Below are positions 1 to 5,803 of a DNA stretch of 14,669 bases, one piece after another. The position numbers were made by a program, and so were the translations under genes. The notes under the pieces are model-generated. The model searched no databases. It had not been told where the DNA came from and saw nothing but the letters and a program-made list of their open reading frames with translations. Positions within the stretch are counted from its first letter, which is position 1. Each line of letters begins with the position of its first letter. The DNA is from JASJBU01 sp965372385. Lineage in GTDB: Bacteria; Pseudomonadota; Gammaproteobacteria; Chromatiales; Chromatiaceae. Location: contig CBDVCD010000061.1 of assembly GCA_965372385.1 (NCBI GenBank), positions 1 through 14,669 on the forward strand. The letters are read 5' to 3'.

Positions 1-134
1 ATTGACAGGATAAAGCAAAACTGACTTACTTCACTTTCCCTGCGTCTCGCCACCCTCACGGGGGTGGCCGCTTTGCTCTGGACCAGGTGGCCGATTTGCA
101 GTGGATTGGGTGGCCGATTTCAGCGGAATACGCA
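1..134 (+). mobile_element. Right end of an IS21-family element (copy A, partial)
   Basis: This is only the tail of an insertion sequence whose body lies upstream of the window. It carries three regularly spaced copies of a GGTGGCCG-type repeat and ends in CGGAATACGCA at 134, almost the same terminus as copy B at 1546 (CAGAATACGCA). Multiple terminal repeats that bind the transposase are a hallmark of IS21-family ends. Bases 1–24 read in frame as seven residues and a stop, which could be the very end of this element's istB, but that is too short to prove. A short hairpin (GCCACCC/GGGTGGC) lies at about 49–68. Immediately after 134 the sequence is internal istA coding sequence, so copy A appears to sit inside copy B. 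Confidence 0.6.
63..128 (+). repeat. Three 20-bp terminal repeats at 23-bp period (IS21 end)
   Basis: The copies lie at 63–82, 86–105 and 109–128. All begin GGTGGCCG; the second and third share GGTGGCCGATTT. The exact 23-bp spacing puts the copies about two helical turns apart, as expected of repeated IstA binding sites at an IS21-family terminus. The spelling differs from the repeats of the neighbouring copy B (GTGTTCA...), so the two ends belong to different IS21-family members. Confidence 0.65.
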
Positions 135-135
135 C

Positions 136-690
136 ACTGACATTAAAACAGTCAAAGTGAATGTTGATTACCACATCCAATATGACCAGCATCTCTACTC
201 TGTGCCGCATCAACTGGTGGGGGAAAAGCTGGAGCTGCATGCCAAGAATCATCTGATCGAAATCTACTTCCAAAACAAGCGGGTTACCAGTCATGCCAGA
301 AAGTACCACCCAGGTACGACGACGGATGCAGCACATATGCCGGTATCACATGAAAAGCATCATCAGTGGACGCCAGGACGGCTGATGAACTGGGCCAAGG
401 ATCTGGGTGATGAAGTGTTGCTGTGGGTGCAGGCACTACTCAAACAAAAACAGCATGAGGAGCAGGCCTACCGCGTCTGCCTGGGGCTATTGAATCTCTC
501 CAGGGCCTATCCATCAAAACGAATCAATAATGCCTGTGCCATCGCCAATCAAAATAAGCTGTACCGGCTCAAGCAGATCAAATCCATCCTGCAGAGCAAT
601 CAGGATCAGTTGCTGCCGGAATCAAAAGAACAGCTGAGCTTATTACCCCAATCTCACGAAAACATCCGTGGTCCAGAAAACTTCCACTGA
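136..690 (+). pseudogene. istA: IstA transposase, C-terminal fragment (IS21 family)
   Basis: About 184 residues of the C-terminal part of an IS21-family transposase remain. The visible match is the Mu-transposase-like C-terminal region with the hallmark ...VKVNVDYHIQYDQHLYSVPHQLVG..., followed by a charged segment and a Leu/Ala-rich helical tail. The DDE catalytic core and the N-terminal helix-turn-helix are absent. The reading frame stays open upstream through the terminal repeats of copy A, but those residues (beginning at 64) are not transposase sequence, so the fragment is placed from just after the junction near 134. It ends 19 bp before the istB start and overlaps no other gene. A catalytically active product is not expected. 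Confidence 0.8.
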
Positions 691-696
691 GCCAAT

Positions 697-703
697 AAAG
701 GAG
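697..703 (+). promoter_or_regulatory. Ribosome binding site of istB
   Basis: AAAGGAG lies six bases before the ATG at 710 and fixes that start. An in-frame ATG at 668 would add 14 residues but has no such site and lies within the istA fragment. Confidence 0.7.
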
Positions 704-709
704 ACCACT

Positions 710-1447
710 ATGTTAGATCAAACCATTACCCAACTCAGACAGCTAAAACTCACTGGCATGGCCAATGCCCTGATCAGTCAGATAGAGCAGCCCGGTACCT
801 ATGAAGACTTGCCTTTTGAACAAAGGCTGCAGCTACTGACAGACTGCGAACAGCAGGATAGAAATCAGCGTAAACAGCAAAGATTACTGAAAGTAGCCAA
901 GCTGAAAATAGCCGCAAACCCAAAAGATATCGATTACCAGCATCCCAGAGGACTGAAGCAATCGCTGGTGGCCAGTCTGTTGCAATGTGACTGGATAAAC
1001 AAATATCAAAATCTGCTTCTGACAGGTCCTTGTGGCAGTGGAAAAACTTATATTGCTTGCGCCTTGGCTCATGCGGCCTGCATGAAGGGGTATCGTGCTA
1101 AATACTATCGATTATCACGGCTTTTGTTGGAACTGACCCAGGCGAAGGCAGATGGTAGCTACAGCAAAGCCTTGCAAACGTTAGCAAGGTTGGACGTGCT
1201 CATTCTGGATGACTGGGGACTGGAACCCCTAAAAGCAGCCCAGCGAAATGACGTGATGGAGATTATGGATGACCGTAATGGCAGTTCATCTACCGTGATC
1301 ATCAGCCAGCTTCCTACAGATCAATGGTACCAATCCATTGGGGATAATACCCTGGCAGACGCCATTTTAGACCGACTGATGCACAACGCTCACCGAATCA
1401 AACTGAAAGGAGAATCTATGCGGAAATTACAATCAGAAATTGACTGA
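710..1447 (+). CDS. istB: IstB, ATP-binding helper protein of IS21-family transposition
   Basis: IstB is the AAA+ ATPase that assembles on target DNA and activates the IstA transposase. The 245-residue product has the normal length for the family. It shows a Walker A motif GPCGSGKT (residues about 106–113), a Walker B motif LDVLILDD (about 162–169) and the charged N-terminal region with LRQLKLTGMA typical of IstB. The start at 710 is chosen for its AAAGGAG site. The gene is intact, but its partner istA is truncated, so it could work only with an IstA supplied from elsewhere. The TGA stop forms the first bases of a 13-bp sequence that is inverted at the element's right end (1500–1512). Confidence 0.92.
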   Translation: MLDQTITQLRQLKLTGMANALISQIEQPGTYEDLPFEQRLQLLTDCEQQDRNQRKQQRLLKVAKLKIAANPKDIDYQHPRGLKQSLVASLLQCDWINKYQNLLLTGPCGSGKTYIACALAHAACMKGYRAKYYRLSRLLLELTQAKADGSYSKALQTLARLDVLILDDWGLEPLKAAQRNDVMEIMDDRNGSSSTVIISQLPTDQWYQSIGDNTLADAILDRLMHNAHRIKLKGESMRKLQSEID

Positions 1448-1546
1448 TCGTGAACACTTGAGTTAAAAAGACACTGAACCCAATGCGTGGCCAAGGAGGG
1501 TGTTCACGATCACCAGAATCGGTGTTCATGATCAGCAGAATACGCA
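1445..1546 (+). repeat. IS21 copy B right end: direct and inverted terminal repeats
   Basis: Two 20-bp direct copies lie at 1500–1519 and 1522–1541 (GTGTTCA[C/T]GATCA[C/G]CAGAAT), 22 bp apart. A third, inverted copy of 13 bp (TGATCGTGAACAC) at 1445–1457 is a perfect reverse complement of 1500–1512 and overlaps the istB stop codon. The direct copies are expected transposase-binding repeats. The inverted copy could fold with them into a hairpin at the end of the istB message. Confidence 0.65.
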
Positions 1547-2347
1547 ATAGAGGGTTTCCGGCTTAAGCAGTTGCACGATGCCTCTGTCAGCGACGAACGG
1601 CTCAACGAAGTCGTGAGGTGGAGTTCTAAATCTGGTTTCAATAAGGATAGTGCTGACGTTCCAGTTTCATTGTTCCAAGAAGTTCGACATTCAGTTGAGA
1701 AATATGAGGAATACAGTCTGATTATCACAGATATGAATAAGGGAGGATTTGTCATACCAGAGATGAGTCAGCGGGCCAGTAATGAGGATGAATGGTTTGA
1801 TTGGACTATGAAAAGCCACGTAGCTGGATCAGTCATGACAGAGACCTTGAATACGTTAGGTCCCCAGATAGTCGACGTGGACAGTCCGCTAGTTTACTGG
1901 CAACAGATCAAAATCGCCGCATCGAAAATACGCAAGAAAGGGGGTACGCCTATACTTTTCGTCGGGGGTCAAGCTGAACCACACTGGCTACTGGAATGGG
2001 CCAGTAGTAGCTTCTATGAGGGTGTGCCACGTCCAGGGGGTCCTCGATTGGTCCATGAAAAATGTTTCGAGGATAATGGTTATGTCGGGAGCTTGAACGA
2101 CGTTCCAGTATTTGTTGGGCCGATTGGCCCGGGATCGTCATATCTAATCCAAGAGGAATCACTGGATGCTCTGACGTTCACAGAATTCGAGGACGGTGTA
2201 TATGTACAGGTATCATTTGAGCCGGTTGAAGGGAAGGACACGCTTATCAACCTCAGATTGTCCTGGCGCTTCCAACTGGACTTGAAGATGCGCGAATGTT
2301 GGCAATTGCGATATATTCAGAGTCAGGAGCCAATGAAGGCGGTCTGA
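1547..2347 (+). pseudogene. 3' part of an interrupted gene of unknown function
   Basis: The frame is open from the IS21 boundary to the stop at 2345–2347, giving 266 residues. There is no ATG near its beginning and no ribosome binding site; a TTG at 1571 is the first possible start. The clean open frame right up to the IS end suggests that the IS cut off the 5' part. I do not recognise the family. The N-terminal half is charged, with a GGFVIPEM segment. The C-terminal half has a hydrophobic strand GGTPILFVGG, then GSLNDVPVF, and a run of alternating hydrophobic residues near the end. This strand-rich C-terminus loosely recalls phage capsid-like proteins, but that is only an impression. A stand-alone TTG-started gene remains possible. 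Confidence 0.5.
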
Positions 2348-2664
2348 GATAAAGATGCCGGAATGATGTACTGAGCCAGCATCATAGGCTAATGATTGGT
2401 AAGATCAGTGCAACTTGGCGTCCATGAGCTTTCCGGGGGAATATTTCCCCTATATCCGCGAGTATCACGTGTGACGCCATGAGGGACTTTTGCGGTATTT
2501 AGCTATGAATCATCCAGCATTGTTAGGCAAATTGGGTAACGTGCGTTCCAGTATTCGCTTTTAAATACAAGTAGTTAGAGGCTAAAATACTAACTACAAG
2601 TTATGCCATCTCGGATTGCCGACACTTCCCTGTGTCGAATCTATCCGCCGTTTCTGGGCAGACG
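2348..2664. other. Gene-free region between the truncated gene and soxZ
   Basis: No convincing coding sequence lies on either strand. The stretch holds three small inverted repeats: 2436–2450 (GGGGAA/TTCCCC, 3-base loop), 2571–2597 (GTAGTTAG/CTAACTAC, 11-base loop) and 2620–2637 (CGACAC/GTGTCG, 6-base loop). The last two lie just past the end of soxZ and may form part of its 3' end structure, although neither is followed by a proper T run on the minus strand. Confidence 0.5.
2571..2637 (-). terminator. Possible 3'-end hairpins of the soxYZ transcript
   Basis: Two stems lie 28–94 bp after the soxZ stop on the minus strand: CGACAC/GTGTCG (2620–2637) and an 8-bp perfect stem GTAGTTAG/CTAACTAC (2571–2597). 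After the second stem the minus strand reads TTGTATTTAAAAG, T-rich but not a strong U tract. This could be a weak or factor-assisted terminator, or only a 3'-end stabilising structure. Confidence 0.3.
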
Positions 2665-2982
2665 CTATTTAATTTGACCAGTCGTACTATCGCTGTTGCC
2701 TTTGTTGTCAGTCCAGGTCAGTTCGACACTGTCGCCTTTGGCGCCACCTTCGAACTTGAAGGAGATATAGGGGTTCTTTGAAACACCCCCACTCCAATCC
2801 GCGGTCAACACAGTTGTACCGTTATGTTTGCAGACAACCTCCTGGATGAAGTGCGCTGGGATCTTCTCCCCGGTTTTTTTGTCTTTACGACCACCTGTCT
2901 CCATTGGGTGTGTCATCAGCGCCTTTACGGTGGTTATGCCATTTTTTTCCTTGGCGCGGATTTTAATACTCGATTTGGCCAT
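2665..2982 (-). CDS. soxZ: SoxZ, sulfur-oxidation carrier subunit
   Basis: SoxZ pairs with SoxY in the periplasm. The SoxYZ heterodimer holds sulfur intermediates covalently while SoxAX, SoxB and other enzymes act on them during thiosulfate oxidation. The 105-residue protein has the normal family length and its recognisable features: IKIRAKEKNGITTVKALMTHPMETG at the N-terminus, an FIQEV strand with the substrate-facing HNG turn, and a ...FEGGAKGDSVELTWTDNKGNS end, an immunoglobulin-like all-beta fold. It lacks a signal peptide, which is usual, because SoxZ is carried out of the cell with SoxY. GAGG lies about ten bases before the ATG. It follows soxY by 45 bp in the same operon. No other sox genes are in the window, so the pair stands apart from a complete sox cluster, as occurs in several gammaproteobacterial sulfur oxidisers. 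Confidence 0.95.
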   Translation of the reverse strand: MAKSSIKIRAKEKNGITTVKALMTHPMETGGRKDKKTGEKIPAHFIQEVVCKHNGTTVLTADWSGGVSKNPYISFKFEGGAKGDSVELTWTDNKGNSDSTTGQIK

Positions 2983-3027
2983 CTTAGATTACCTCGTGAA
3001 TTCGGTTTTTGCTGATGTGTTGCTGAC

Positions 3028-3504
3028 TTAACCGCCGCAACCACCGATGGTGACTTTTACGTTCTTACTGGCGCTGTAGAGTTTACCATTGGCCTTGACT
3101 ACGCCGATAACATCACCGGTCTTACCCATTTTGATGCGGGTTGAGATAAAGCCCTGAGCGCCTTTGCCCAAGGTGAAATTGGCAATCAAGGGGACGGGGT
3201 TGGCGGATGCAACCACGGCGATGGATTCGACGCCTGCCATGGAGGTTTCGATAGTAATCGGTACCACGGCACCATTTTCAGCGATGTCAGGTGCCTTGAT
3301 CTTGATTTCCTCAGATGGCTCAGGGCTGCCTGAACCCATCAGGGCATTCAGGGCGTCGGGGACTTCTTTGGCTTCGAAAGCCGCCTTGTTCCATTCAGCC
3401 AGTATCTGCTGTGGCGCCAACAGACCTGCTCCGGCAGCCACACCAACTGCACTGGCAGTCAGTGATCTTTTAAGGAAGATCCTGCGTTTCATATCTGTGC
3501 TCAT
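3028..3504 (-). CDS. soxY: SoxY, sulfur-carrier protein with C-terminal cysteine arm
   Basis: SoxY carries the sulfur substrate on the cysteine of its flexible C-terminal arm. The product ends in VTIGGCGG, the diagnostic GGCGG carrier motif. The N-terminus has a twin-arginine-type signal (KRRIFLKRSLTASAVG, then a hydrophobic stretch ending near ILA), consistent with export of folded SoxYZ by Tat. I start the gene at the ATG at 3504 because GGAGAG (3510–3515) sits five bases upstream and the signal peptide then begins properly. An ATG at 3552 would add 16 residues ahead of the signal. The protein of 158 residues has normal length. It is the first gene of the soxYZ operon, with a roughly 280-bp possible leader and promoter elements upstream. 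Confidence 0.95.
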   Translation of the reverse strand: MSTDMKRRIFLKRSLTASAVGVAAGAGLLAPQQILAEWNKAAFEAKEVPDALNALMGSGSPEPSEEIKIKAPDIAENGAVVPITIETSMAGVESIAVVASANPVPLIANFTLGKGAQGFISTRIKMGKTGDVIGVVKANGKLYSASKNVKVTIGGCGG

Positions 3505-3509
3505 TAATT

Positions 3510-3515
3510 CTCTCC
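3510..3515 (-). promoter_or_regulatory. Ribosome binding site deciding the soxY start
   Basis: On the minus strand GGAGAG is followed by five bases and then ATG at 3504. This supports the internal start rather than the upstream ATG at 3552. Confidence 0.65.
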
Positions 3516-3628
3516 AGACTGAGAAAGCGTTAGTTGATAAAATATTGGTCATATCGATGAGATGCCGATTTCACTGCTTACGGTACCTAACTTAATAGTC
3601 CAATCCTGGCATTCCGCTAGCATTAAAG

Positions 3629-3646
3629 GATGCGGTTTGCCGCATC
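3629..3646 (-). promoter_or_regulatory. Leader hairpin upstream of soxY
   Basis: GATGCGG and CCGCATC form a perfect 7-bp stem with a 4-base loop, about 125 bp before the soxY start. In the minus direction it is followed by CCTTTAATG, not a good terminator tail. It could stabilise the leader or act in control of soxYZ; no known riboswitch class is recognised. Confidence 0.35.
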
Positions 3647-3781
3647 AGCTTCTCCTTTTGGATATTTCCAATTCAGTGGATTCGCGTTGTTGTTATACGA
3701 GTGTTTAGCGACACCCTTGATAACCTCTTTAGGTGGGGCATAAGAATACTCTAATAACCGCTGATGGCAAGTAAAATTGCC

Positions 3782-3810
3782 TATATATTAGTGGTTTATA
3801 ATTTAGTGAA
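3782..3810 (-). promoter_or_regulatory. Candidate sigma70-type promoter for soxYZ
   Basis: Read on the minus strand, TTCACT (−35-like, 3805–3810) and TATATA (−10-like, 3782–3787) are separated by 17 bp. Each hexamer matches its consensus in four of six positions, so it would be a weak promoter that may need an activator. The tandem repeat directly upstream fits that idea. The surroundings are AT-rich, so a chance match is possible. Confidence 0.3.
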
Positions 3811-3822
3811 CACGGATTTCTC

Positions 3823-3862
3823 GGTTCGATAGTGGGTTTCATACAGGTTCGATTGTGGTTTA
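3823..3862 (-). promoter_or_regulatory. Tandem direct repeat, possible activator site for soxYZ
   Basis: GGTTCGATAGTGGGTTT (3823–3839) and GGTTCGATTGTGGTTTA (3846–3862) match closely at a 23-bp period, about two helical turns. The pair lies 13–52 bp upstream of the candidate −35 box of soxYZ, a usual place for an activator. The binding protein is unknown. Confidence 0.4.
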
Positions 3863-3912
3863 CCTTATTGGTGATTGTATGTTTATTTGACCACCTGTTT
3901 GCCTGTTCGGGA

Positions 3913-5406
3913 TTATTTGGATGCCTCTTTTTTTCTCGCCACTAGCCGTTTGAGCTCTTTCTGCCTGGACTCGATCTTCGACGAGAGATAAAAATCGCTT
4001 TTATCATCACCTTTAGCGGCGATTTTTAACTGCTGTACCGCTGCTTCAAGTTGTCCATCCGCAACATAGGCCTCCGCGAGCAGACGGTGGGATTCGGTAG
4101 TATTGCCGAGTAGTTCTTCCGCTTTGCCCAGCAGGCGAAAGAGCCTGGGGTCGTTGGGGCGCAGACTGCGTATACGGTTAGTCACTTTTTTGGCCTGTGC
4201 CGCTCTGTCTGCCTGCAAAAGATGTTCGATATAAGCCACTGCGAGTGGGTAGTTATCCGGCATCAAGCTACTGGCGGTGGCAAGTGAGTCCAGCGCAAGG
4301 TTCGGTTTACCTGATTGTTTGGCAATCTCAGCATCGGCAAGAATATACTCGATTTGCTCTGGTCTCTGTTTCAGTAGCTCGGTTACCAGTTCCTTGGCCT
4401 TCTTGTAGTTGTGCTTGGCGGTCAAGGCCAGCGCATAACCGTATTGGTGCGCCTCTTTGTTCAAGTAGCGCCCCTCTTTCAATCCGCTCTGAAAGTGTTT
4501 GATGGCTTCATCCGGGGTGGAAAACTGGCGAAACCGCAATGCCTCTCGGATCAGATAGTATTGGGTGCTTCCGGTATATTGGCGATAGGCATACTCTTCA
4601 GCACGGCCAAGTGAGTCCGCGATACGGTTAGTCGTCACGGGATGGGTGCGTAGAATTTCAGGTATGCCGGAATCGAACATCCGGTTGGCATGGGTCAGGC
4701 GTTCGAAAAACACCGGCATGGCCCGTGGGTCGAAATCTGCGCCCGCCAAGATGCGAATGCCCACATGATCGGCCTCCTGTTCATTGCTGCGGGTAAAATT
4801 GATCTGTTCCTGCAGGGCGCCAGCCTGGACACCCGATGCCAACGCGATGCCGGCATCCGCAGAGGAGGTGGTAACCCCCACCAGGATGGCGGCCAGGATG
4901 AGGGCCGCGGTCTTTCCACTCAGCTGATTGGCGGCATCGAACGCGCGTAGCAGATGTTTCTGGGTAATGTGGGCGATTTCGTGGGCAACCACCGAGGCAA
5001 GTTCACTTTCACTCTGGGTGGCAAGCATCAGTCCGCTGAAGATGCCAATGTGTCCTCCTGGACCGGCAAAGGCATTGATGACCGAGTCTTCGATAATGAA
5101 AAAATTGAATGGCCGGGCGGCGGCCTCACTCTGCTTTAACAGTCGGTGGCCAAGATCCTGGATGTACTCTGAAATCACCGGGTCAGTGATTACCGCTTGG
5201 GATTCGCGGATGTTCTGCATGAACGCCTTGCCCAGACGAATCTCATCGGCGGGTGTCAGGTATCGATCCGAGGGAGAGCCCAGTTCTGGCAGGCGAATGT
5301 TATCACCGGTCGAACCAGGCCCTTCGGCAACAGCGCTGAAGGTGATGATGATCGAACAGATGAAGGCTAAGAGGAACTGAATCAGGTGTCTGAAATGCAT
5401 ATACAT
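3913..5406 (-). CDS. BepA/YfgC-like periplasmic M48 metalloprotease with TPR repeats
   Basis: This family works in the periplasm on outer-membrane protein assembly: it helps LptD and BAM substrates mature or degrades stalled ones. Counting from the ATG at 5406, a signal peptide (hydrophobic LIQFLLAFICSIIITFSAVA) ends near residue 28. The zinc site HEIAH is at about 142–146, the third ligand lies in the EADHVG motif (Glu about 211), and LRTHP at about 252–256 places His255 where E. coli BepA has its regulatory His246. The C-terminal half is a series of TPR-like helices (LALDSLATASSLMPDNYPLA and similar). At 497 residues it matches BepA (487). The start at 5406, or the ATG at 5400, is chosen so that the signal peptide is N-terminal; the frame continues upstream to an ATG at 5523. 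No clear ribosome site is seen. Confidence 0.88.
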   Translation of the reverse strand: MYMHFRHLIQFLLAFICSIIITFSAVAEGPGSTGDNIRLPELGSPSDRYLTPADEIRLGKAFMQNIRESQAVITDPVISEYIQDLGHRLLKQSEAAARPFNFFIIEDSVINAFAGPGGHIGIFSGLMLATQSESELASVVAHEIAHITQKHLLRAFDAANQLSGKTAALILAAILVGVTTSSADAGIALASGVQAGALQEQINFTRSNEQEADHVGIRILAGADFDPRAMPVFFERLTHANRMFDSGIPEILRTHPVTTNRIADSLGRAEEYAYRQYTGSTQYYLIREALRFRQFSTPDEAIKHFQSGLKEGRYLNKEAHQYGYALALTAKHNYKKAKELVTELLKQRPEQIEYILADAEIAKQSGKPNLALDSLATASSLMPDNYPLAVAYIEHLLQADRAAQAKKVTNRIRSLRPNDPRLFRLLGKAEELLGNTTESHRLLAEAYVADGQLEAAVQQLKIAAKGDDKSDFYLSSKIESRQKELKRLVARKKEASK

Positions 5407-5801
5407 ACCGCTATATGGATTAGCTGCAGTGCCAGGAGTTCCCTTGATGTTATCTGTTGTGCGCCGTGGTTGAAAGCTGACTATTCGGATGAACTGTTTA
5501 GTACGATGAAAGTATCCAAGCATTTAAGGGCCACGGAAAAAAAGATTTGTCCTATCTCACGCCCCTCTTCGGGCAATCTTTGGACGATTTTCAATCGCAA
5601 ATTCCTCAAATTAGTCCAGCTACGCCGCACAGGGAGGTGCCAGTGTCGCGAGAGGCAGGACGCCGGCAGCGATGTCTTGCGGATTTGCTCAATCAAATCG
5701 CCCAAATCTGACCCACAGGGATATGCCGGTTCCGTCAGGAATATGAACCGGCGCACCCAAATATGAACGTGATCTTCGGACAAATCATTTTTTCCACAGC
5801 C
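5407..5801. other. Gene-free region between the M48 protease and VWA genes
   Basis: Open frames here (for example 5481–5783 minus and 5386–5766 plus) have no family likeness and no ribosome sites, so I call none of them genes. The stretch 5407–5526 must hold the 5' region of the protease gene, and 5527–5803 is a separate inverted-repeat unit. Confidence 0.5.
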
Positions 5802-5803
5802 CT
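5527..5803. repeat. MITE-like unit bounded by 26-bp imperfect inverted repeats
   Basis: The ends 5527–5552 and 5778–5803 are inverted copies agreeing at 22 of 26 positions: AGGGC...GGAAAAAA.GATTTGTCC at the left, and the same read on the minus strand at the right. The unit is 277 bp, has no transposase and contains an 8-bp perfect internal inverted repeat (GCCGGTTC 5725–5732 / GAACCGGC 5745–5752). Size, terminal repeats and lack of genes resemble a non-autonomous mobile element. No target duplication is obvious (flanks CATTTA and AATTGA). The right repeat overlaps the stop codon of the VWA gene. Confidence 0.45.

Larger units (their letters stand above)
135..1546 (+). mobile_element. IS21-family element copy B, 5'-truncated (istA fragment, istB, right end)
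   Basis: The stretch holds the 3' part of istA, a complete istB and a right terminus with two 20-bp repeats, ending in CAGAATACGCA at 1546. The gene order istA–istB and the multiple terminal repeats define the IS21 family. The left half is missing and replaced at 134 by the right end of another IS21-family element. The simplest reading is insertion of copy A into istA of copy B; a recombination between two elements is the alternative. Without a complete istA this copy cannot move by itself. Confidence 0.8.
3505..3912 (-). other. Gene-free region upstream of soxYZ (leader and promoter region)
   Basis: The 408 bases between soxY and the end of the downstream M48 protease gene are AT-rich and hold no convincing gene. 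Seen in it are the soxY ribosome site, a strong small hairpin (3629–3646), a candidate promoter (3782–3810) and a tandem direct repeat (3823–3862), all consistent with control of soxYZ. Confidence 0.5.

Noticed and set aside
63..128. Evenly spaced repeats that could suggest a CRISPR array
   Set aside because: Repeats of 20 bp with 3-bp gaps leave no spacers, and the position at an IS21 end explains them as transposase sites.
2522..2528. GTTAGGC resembling an integron attC core site
   Set aside because: No matching inverse core site of the right spacing was found and there is no integrase or cassette gene nearby.
3797..3802. Perfect plus-strand TATAAT between soxY and the protease gene
   Set aside because: No suitable −35 box at the right distance, and no plus-strand gene follows for several kilobases; likely a by-product of AT-rich sequence.
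5386..5783. Overlapping open frames between the protease and VWA genes
   Set aside because: No family likeness and no ribosome sites, and most of the region is better explained by inverted repeats.
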